Origin: Symsagittifera roscoffensis
Lineage: Eukaryota > Xenacoelomorpha > Acoela > Convolutidae
Length of the DNA stretch: 64,000 nucleotides
NCBI RefSeq assembly: GCF_963678635.1
Contig: NC_087062.1
Span: 93,285,845-93,349,844, forward strand
Direction of reading: 5' to 3'
The notes beneath the pieces were generated by a model, which worked only from the letters and a program-made list of their open reading frames with translations, made no database searches and had not been told where the DNA came from. Below are positions 60,801-64,000 of this stretch, one piece after another (positions within the stretch are counted from its first letter, which is position 1; each line of letters starts with the position of its first letter). Made by a program: the position numbers and the translations under genes.

Positions 60801-63800
60801 TTTTGAAACTTTCCTTTGAATAATTTTGTAACTGCATCTTAATAATTCAAATCAAATTTTGATTGACAGCTACCAGATAACTGAAGACATCGCTGACTGC
60901 GCGGTAGGTGCTCTGAATCTGTCTCTGAAGCCGGAAGATCTTGCCACCAGTCGCCAAACTATCCCCCCTCCTCGCCCTCTGAACTCGCAAAAATTAATGG
61001 AAGCCACAACAGGTAACCAAAACGGTATAAATTTTGAACAAGAGATCAACTTATTTCGGAAAGATATTAAAAGTAAAACAGAATTCAGAACTGGGCCTAT
61101 CAAACCTGCATAGCTAATTGTTCTTTCCGATAACTCAATCTATTGATGATTATTGGCTGTCATTTCAGAGATTGAGCTAATAATAAAAAGAAACAAGACT
61201 GCTCGTATCAGGGCGAAGCCCTGAATGTTCCGACTGCCTTTTAAGGTTTATGGAGCAGCAGTAATAACATTAAAAAAATTAAATGAAATAAAATAAAAAG
61301 AAAATTTTTTATTCTAAAATTTGAAAATTTTTATGAAAATCATCCCCCCTCACGCCATATAAAGTACAAAAAGAGAGATTTTGTTCCTTGTAACAAATCA
61401 ATTATGGCAAATAAGCTTCGTTCAACCAATTTGGAACGATTTATAAGACGGATTAAATCTCCGCTTACGCGTTAATAGCGCGAATTATATCGCGCGTTAA
61501 TTGTCCCAAATTGGTCAAAATGGCAATCTTTAAACCCTCATAACTTTACGAAAAATGATCACAGGTGAAATATCTTTTCAAATTTAAGCCCAGGACAACA
61601 ATACCTTTTGAATGATATAAAAAAGTTCCGTCAAAATTGGGTAGTTAAAAAGTCGAAATTTGTCTGAAGAAAAAAAAACCCACCGCGAGCACAAATATTC
61701 CGTTACTTTCGTATCGAAAGTCGGAACAATAAAAGCAAAAACTATCCGAATTAAGTTTTTACTCAAATATTTTGCCTCCTTATAAAGATAGAAAATGAAT
61801 CTCAACGAATATTAGAGTGACTATTTATTCAGGTAACTGCAAATCTGCCAAATTGTGCTCGGATGCGTGGTCACTTTTGAGTGCATTGGATCTAACCAAT
61901 CAGAAGGTGAGCAGCTCACCCCTCGACATGGTATTGGACAACGAAGTAAGCCGAATCAATGATTTCATGCAGAATAACACGGCTGCTGTTGTTTGCTCTT
62001 CGGAGGACCGCAAACCATTGGCGGGAGTCGAAAAAATATCCAACGGTTTGACGGATACTTGTCGAGGGTCACCCGTTACGCAGACCAACACAATCGAAAA
62101 GTGAGTCCTAATTTTTTTTTTTACAAAAAATAAACTTTTGATTTAGGAAAAACGAGTTCGAACTTACTTTTTAACTCGGCGACATTCAAGCTAAATTATG
62201 GTAAAATTATGGTTCAAACATGTTGAATGAAGCGATTATGAACTGAATCATACATTGAGTCAATAATGAAAAAGAATTGTACGTCAATATCGTCTCTAGC
62301 GTGCTTTTCAACGCCTCTCTGCCAGCGAATCCAGAGTGAAAAGTCAAAAATTACAATGCCCATTTCTTTGCGACTCCTCTAAGGTATTCTGCGGGTTGAC
62401 AAAATACCGCTCGAGTGACACATTGTGCCTCTTTATTAAGGTGTCCTACCATCGGGTGCGACGGAAGCGGACACATTAACAACAATTTCTCCTCCCACCG
62501 AAGGTGCGCATACCACAACATTCCGCACTACTGCAGACTAGAACCATTATAACTCTTATTCCCAAAGATTACATGTCACTTTTACCCGTCTCTATTTCTC
62601 CCTCAGACTCTAGGTCAGACGTAGCAGACACTATTCTTTACACATTGTCTCTCCTTGTTTTTTTCCAAACCTAGCATGATTTTGTGTTGACGTGTGAAAG
62701 CCATTCAAGTACCACAATGGCTGCATTCTTTCCATGAAAACTTTCCCTAACATCAACTTAGTTTTAGAAAAGTTTTCAGCATGATCATGTCTACATTGCA
62801 TGCTCTGAAAATTTTGTAAACTTATACTGCTGTTGATTCTCCGATCCAAATTTTGATTAATGTTGAATGTTGAAATAAATGAAACAATAAATCAAGTTTC
62901 AAACTGATGGTGTTTCCTTTTGGCTTTAGCATATCCGGGTGTCCGAAAGCTAAACTCGCGCGACGATCTCTTATGACGTCGCCTACTATCACAAAACCGA
63001 CTACGGCGAGCACTCAGGCGAACGGCGGTGGGATCGATACGGGATGCGATGACACCAACATCAAGTGTCCGGTACCAGGATGCGACGGGTCGGGACACTT
63101 GACTGGCAAGTACGTATCGCATCGGAGTGCTTCAGGATGTCCAATAGCAGCAAAAGGAGGATACGTACTACCCGATGGCAGTGTCTGGAAACCGTCTAGA
63201 GTCGATGGACCTGTATGTCCTACTCCTGGATGCGACGGATCTGGTCATCTGAATGGAAACTTCCAGAGCCACCGATCACTCTCTGGGTGTCCTCGCGCAA
63301 AAAAGCACTACGCATCTCTGATTCCCACAATGGCCACGCAGGTGACAGCTTCTCAGCAGATTCTGGATTCGGTCAATTCTACAATTTCCAGTACTGTGGC
63401 GTCTATTGCTCACGCAATGTCGGGCGGAGGGGGAGCTAACAAAATGCAAACCAATGGAGGTGGGCATATTGAGTTTAACTCATGAATTTAAAATAAATTC
63501 AATAAATTAAGACCAAATACGAGCCAGAAAAACAATTGAGTCAAAGATAATATTAATCAATCAAGAATGTCGATTTTGATAATCGATATTTGATTATATT
63601 CATAATGATAATGCATGAAGGAATAGTATTTTGAAACAAGATTTCAAACTAATTTCATAGATTTCAAAAAAGTTCTTTAATTGAAATTAGGAAATTGTTG
63701 CTAAACAAGTTTACGATTATCAATTGCGGATATATGTGATTTCAGACCTACTTAAAGGATCTACAGCTTCTTTGAAACTCTCAAACAGAAACCGAAGAAG

Positions 63801-64000
63801 TCGAGATCCAAATTCGGAGGATGAGAGCGATTCGAAAAAGAGCAAACTGCAGATTGAAGAACCAGAATTGCACACGACATCTGAAACTGAAGAGTCGAGT
63901 GAAAAAGTTCTGAACGGATCAAATGCGAAGTCTCTGGCCGATTCGAATTCATCGTCGATGAGTGATGATTACATGGACATTCTACGCGCGTTCGGATGTA
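51532..64000 (+). CDS. Myt1: MYT1/MYT1L/ST18-family CCHHC zinc-finger transcription factor (13 exons in window, 3' end missing)
   Basis: Exons: 51532-51837, 52521-53201, 53390-53567, 53730-53811, 57845-57885, 59609-59699, 59858-59959, 60047-60556, 60870-61012, 61833-62100, 62441-62503, 62930-63459, 63746->64000. All junctions are GT-AG and phases agree, giving 1,083 codons. Five C-x4-C-x4-H-x7-H-x5-C fingers start at residues 396, 440, 802, 868 and 918. Fingers 1-2 and their linker ([12 protein letters not shown]) match the vertebrate finger 2-3 pair, whose linker I recall as PPEILAMHENV. Residues 664-688 carry [11 protein letters not shown], as in the MYT1 central domain. K632 lies in a SUMO-consensus IKQE. 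Family proteins act in the nucleus, bind AAGTT-core DNA and promote neuronal differentiation, largely as repressors. The C-terminal coiled coil expected of the family would lie past the window. Confidence 0.93.
52075..52330 (+). mobile_element. Degraded G-run MITE in Myt1 intron 1
   Basis: GGCGCCTATATATACCAATT, a GGGGGGG run, GGGAGAGCTCGGAAAACC and CAATTTGGTCGACTTG are core segments of the family. Both termini are lost (the end reads CTTAGATTCGACATTCC). Confidence 0.55.
52521..53201 (+). CDS. Myt1: Myt1 exon 2 (residues 103-329)
   Basis: Acceptor AATTATTTCAG, donor GTAGGT, phase 0 at both ends. It encodes a low-complexity Ser/Asn/Ala-rich stretch, including an Ala-rich run around [13 protein letters not shown]. 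It has no recognised domain. The higher GC content and 227 open codons distinguish it from the flanking introns. It could be skipped or retained without changing frame. Confidence 0.9.
53390..53567 (+). CDS. Myt1: Myt1 exon 3 (residues 330-389)
   Basis: Acceptor CTGTTTTTCTAG, donor GTAGAT, phases 0 to 1. It encodes a Ser/Asn-rich linker leading to the first zinc finger, with [13 protein letters not shown] and [13 protein letters not shown]. The Glu at residue 389 is split across the following intron. Confidence 0.87.
53730..53811 (+). CDS. Myt1: Myt1 exon 4 (N-terminal part of CCHHC finger 1)
   Basis: Acceptor TTTTTTGCGTTCCAG, donor GTTAGC, phases 1 to 2. It encodes [18 protein letters not shown] and the ligands Cys396, Cys401, His406 and His414. 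The exon ends two bases into the Ser codon that follows the last His-Arg. The remaining Cys ligand is in the next exon, 4 kb away. GLYSHHR resembles finger 2 of vertebrate MYT1. Confidence 0.92.
53812..57844. other. Myt1 intron 4 (4,033 bp)
   Basis: Separates the two halves of finger 1. Apart from the MITE fragment it is AT-rich, with pyrimidine tracts and many AAGTT/AACTT pentamers. AAGCGCTTCAAGTA is tandemly repeated at about 57656-57683, and there is a C-run at 57539-57550. No exon-like segment was found. Confidence 0.6.
54280..54407 (+). mobile_element. Right-end fragment of G-run MITE in Myt1 intron 4
   Basis: TTTTGGGAGAGCTCAAAAAT … CCCTCGAGAAAATTTTGATC … CGCTCCTG matches the right 130 bases of the family. 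The left part is missing. Confidence 0.5.
57845..57885 (+). CDS. Myt1: Myt1 micro-exon (C-terminal part of finger 1)
   Basis: A 41-base exon, acceptor TTGTTTCAG, donor GTAAGT, phases 2 to 1. It completes the Ser and encodes [13 protein letters not shown] with the fifth ligand, Cys420. The preceding 4,033-bp intron is the longest in the gene within this window. Confidence 0.9.
58077..58587 (+). mobile_element. G-run MITE in Myt1 intron 5, disrupted
   Basis: The left end (GTAGCGGATTTAGGCGGC, 11-G run) and core extend to about 58405. About 165 unrelated bases follow, then a family-like right end, TCCAAGATCCGTCCCTG, at 58571-58587. Either an insertion split the element or the last match is a separate fragment. 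Confidence 0.55.
59609..59699 (+). CDS. Myt1: Myt1 exon 6 (linker and N-terminal part of finger 2)
   Basis: The only acceptor that keeps the phase-1 frame and avoids a stop is ATGTTAAG at 59608, which gives [18 protein letters not shown]. The more typical CAG at 59631 would be out of phase. The linker length then equals that of vertebrate MYT1 between fingers 2 and 3, which supports the choice. Ligands are Cys440, Cys445, His450 and His458. Donor GTGAGT follows AG of the Ser codon (phase 2). Confidence 0.82.
59858..59959 (+). CDS. Myt1: Myt1 exon 7 (C-terminal part of finger 2 and helix)
   Basis: Acceptor CAATCTATTACAG, donor GTAGGT, phase 2 at both ends. It encodes [16 protein letters not shown] with Cys464, followed by a charged helix ([13 protein letters not shown]). 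The AAAQKLAK segment matches the conserved AAAEKLAK-type stretch after finger 3 of vertebrate MYT1. Confidence 0.92.
60047..60556 (+). CDS. Myt1: Myt1 exon 8 (central region with SUMO motif)
   Basis: Acceptor GTAATTTCAG, donor GTAGGT, phase 2 at both ends, residues 494-663. It is a Ser/Asn/Lys-rich region. A sumoylation consensus (IKQEP, Lys632) lies near its C-terminal end, which then becomes acidic (TQEEEGAES). Several Ser-Pro pairs are possible proline-directed phosphorylation sites. Confidence 0.9.
60870..61012 (+). CDS. Myt1: Myt1 exon 9 (MYT1 central-domain motif)
   Basis: Acceptor TTTTGATTGACAG, donor GTAACC, phases 2 to 1, residues 664-712. It holds [20 protein letters not shown] and PEDLA, resembling the ALNLS/STKPQDL-type conserved block of the MYT1 family, then a Pro-rich stretch IPPPRPLNS. 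Read-through of the donor would add 34 residues and then a stop. Confidence 0.88.
61192..61729 (-). mobile_element. Hairpin-ended repeat, monomeric copy in Myt1 intron 9
   Basis: Reverse complement of the 4347-5154 element: AACAAGACTGCTCGTATCAG with the GGGCGAAGCCC hairpin at one end, and CGTTACTTTCGTATCGAAAG then TCGGAACAA at the other. The 261-bp unit (GCTTACGCGTTAATAGCGCG … ACAAATATTCCGTTAC) is present once. It fills much of the intron but leaves the splice sites intact. Confidence 0.7.
61833..62100 (+). CDS. Myt1: Myt1 exon 10
   Basis: Acceptor ACTATTTATTCAG, donor GTGAGT, phases 1 to 2, residues 712-801. It encodes [20 protein letters not shown] and a polar stretch leading to TNTIEK, just before finger 3. 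The preceding intron contains a full copy of the hairpin-ended repeat family (61192-61729). Confidence 0.88.
62441..62503 (+). CDS. Myt1: Myt1 exon 11 (N-terminal part of finger 3)
   Basis: A 63-base exon with acceptor CTCTTTATTAAG (AAG rather than CAG) and donor GTGCGC, phase 2 at both ends. It encodes [20 protein letters not shown] with Cys802, Cys807, His812 and His820. It ends at the same position in the finger as exons 4 and 6. Confidence 0.9.
62930..63459 (+). CDS. Myt1: Myt1 exon 12 (end of finger 3, fingers 4 and 5)
   Basis: Acceptor TTTTGGCTTTAG, donor GTGGGC, phases 2 to 1. It completes finger 3 (SISGCP, Cys826), then carries two uninterrupted fingers: Cys868-Cys873-His878-His886-Cys892 and Cys918-Cys923-His928-His936-Cys942. 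A Ser/Thr-rich tail follows. If the donor is not used, the frame continues 8 codons to TGA at 63483, with AATAAA at 63492 and 63501. Confidence 0.93.
63483..63506 (+). promoter_or_regulatory. Intronic stop codon and tandem poly(A) signals (possible short Myt1 isoform)
   Basis: Just past the exon 12 donor the frame ends in TGA at 63483. Two AATAAA hexamers follow at 63492-63497 and 63501-63506. Together they would make a transcript ending after finger 5. Use of this site is inferred only. Confidence 0.4.
63746..64000 (+). CDS. Myt1: Myt1 exon 13 (incomplete at window edge)
   Basis: Acceptor ATGTGATTTCAG, entry phase 1 (completes Asp999). It encodes an acidic, Ser-rich stretch with a basic patch ([20 protein letters not shown]) that could serve as a nuclear localisation signal, and remains open to the last base (…[11 protein letters not shown]). 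The gene continues beyond the window. Confidence 0.87.

Noticed and set aside
1-64000. CRISPR arrays, operons, bacterial promoters or rRNA genes
   Set aside because: Spliced genes and transposon content show a eukaryotic nuclear genome. No regularly spaced identical repeats or rRNA-like sequence was seen.

Overview
This window is nuclear DNA from an animal, most likely a bilaterian invertebrate. It is A+T-rich (about two thirds by eye), coding exons are short and separated by GT-AG introns, and more than 90% of the sequence is intron, intergenic DNA or decayed transposons. The species cannot be named from the sequence.

Two protein-coding genes can be supported. On the minus strand, 13783 to 2941, is a two-coding-exon secreted lipocalin of the apolipoprotein D/Lazarillo type (229 aa). 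It has a signal peptide, a G-x-W motif and four cysteines placed as in ApoD. Its two exons are separated by a 10.15-kb intron and join in phase. On the plus strand, 51532 to beyond the right edge, is a MYT1/MYT1L/ST18-type CCHHC zinc-finger transcription factor. I could chain 13 coding exons, phase-consistent throughout, giving 1,083 codons in the window. It has five CCHHC fingers, a MYT1-like central motif and an incomplete 3' end. The first coding exon begins only 5 bases before the ATG, so at least one 5' untranslated exon lies upstream.

The rest is a mosaic of mobile-element remains. (i) A dispersed hAT-like MITE family has CAGGGGCGGATYTAGG termini, 8-bp target duplications and a variable poly-G run next to one end; more than a dozen copies or fragments are visible. 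(ii) A second hAT-like MITE lies at 313-657. (iii) A family with TTGTTCCGACCAT / CGGTCGGAACATTCTG ends occurs at least seven times. (iv) A family with hairpin ends and a 261-bp internal unit is dimeric at 4.4 kb and monomeric at 61.4 kb. (v) There is a tRNA-derived SINE at 45.1-45.4 kb, a FLYWCH/MULE pseudogene at 27.3-27.6 kb, a possible PIF/Harbinger relic at 43.3-43.5 kb, and a probable non-LTR retrotransposon 3' end at 32.6-33.0 kb. The last lies inside a 3.57-kb segment that is tandemly duplicated (30685-34260 and 34261-37834) and about 99.6% identical.

Layout: 1-2.9 kb repeats; 2.9-13.8 kb lipocalin gene, whose intron holds a large purine-biased degenerate repeat block and a 294-bp palindrome; 14-30.6 kb repeat graveyard; 30.7-37.8 kb tandem duplication; 38-51.5 kb repeats and the upstream region of the MYT1-type gene, rich in AAGTT/AACTT; 51.5-64 kb the MYT1-type gene. 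The two genes show no sign of working together.
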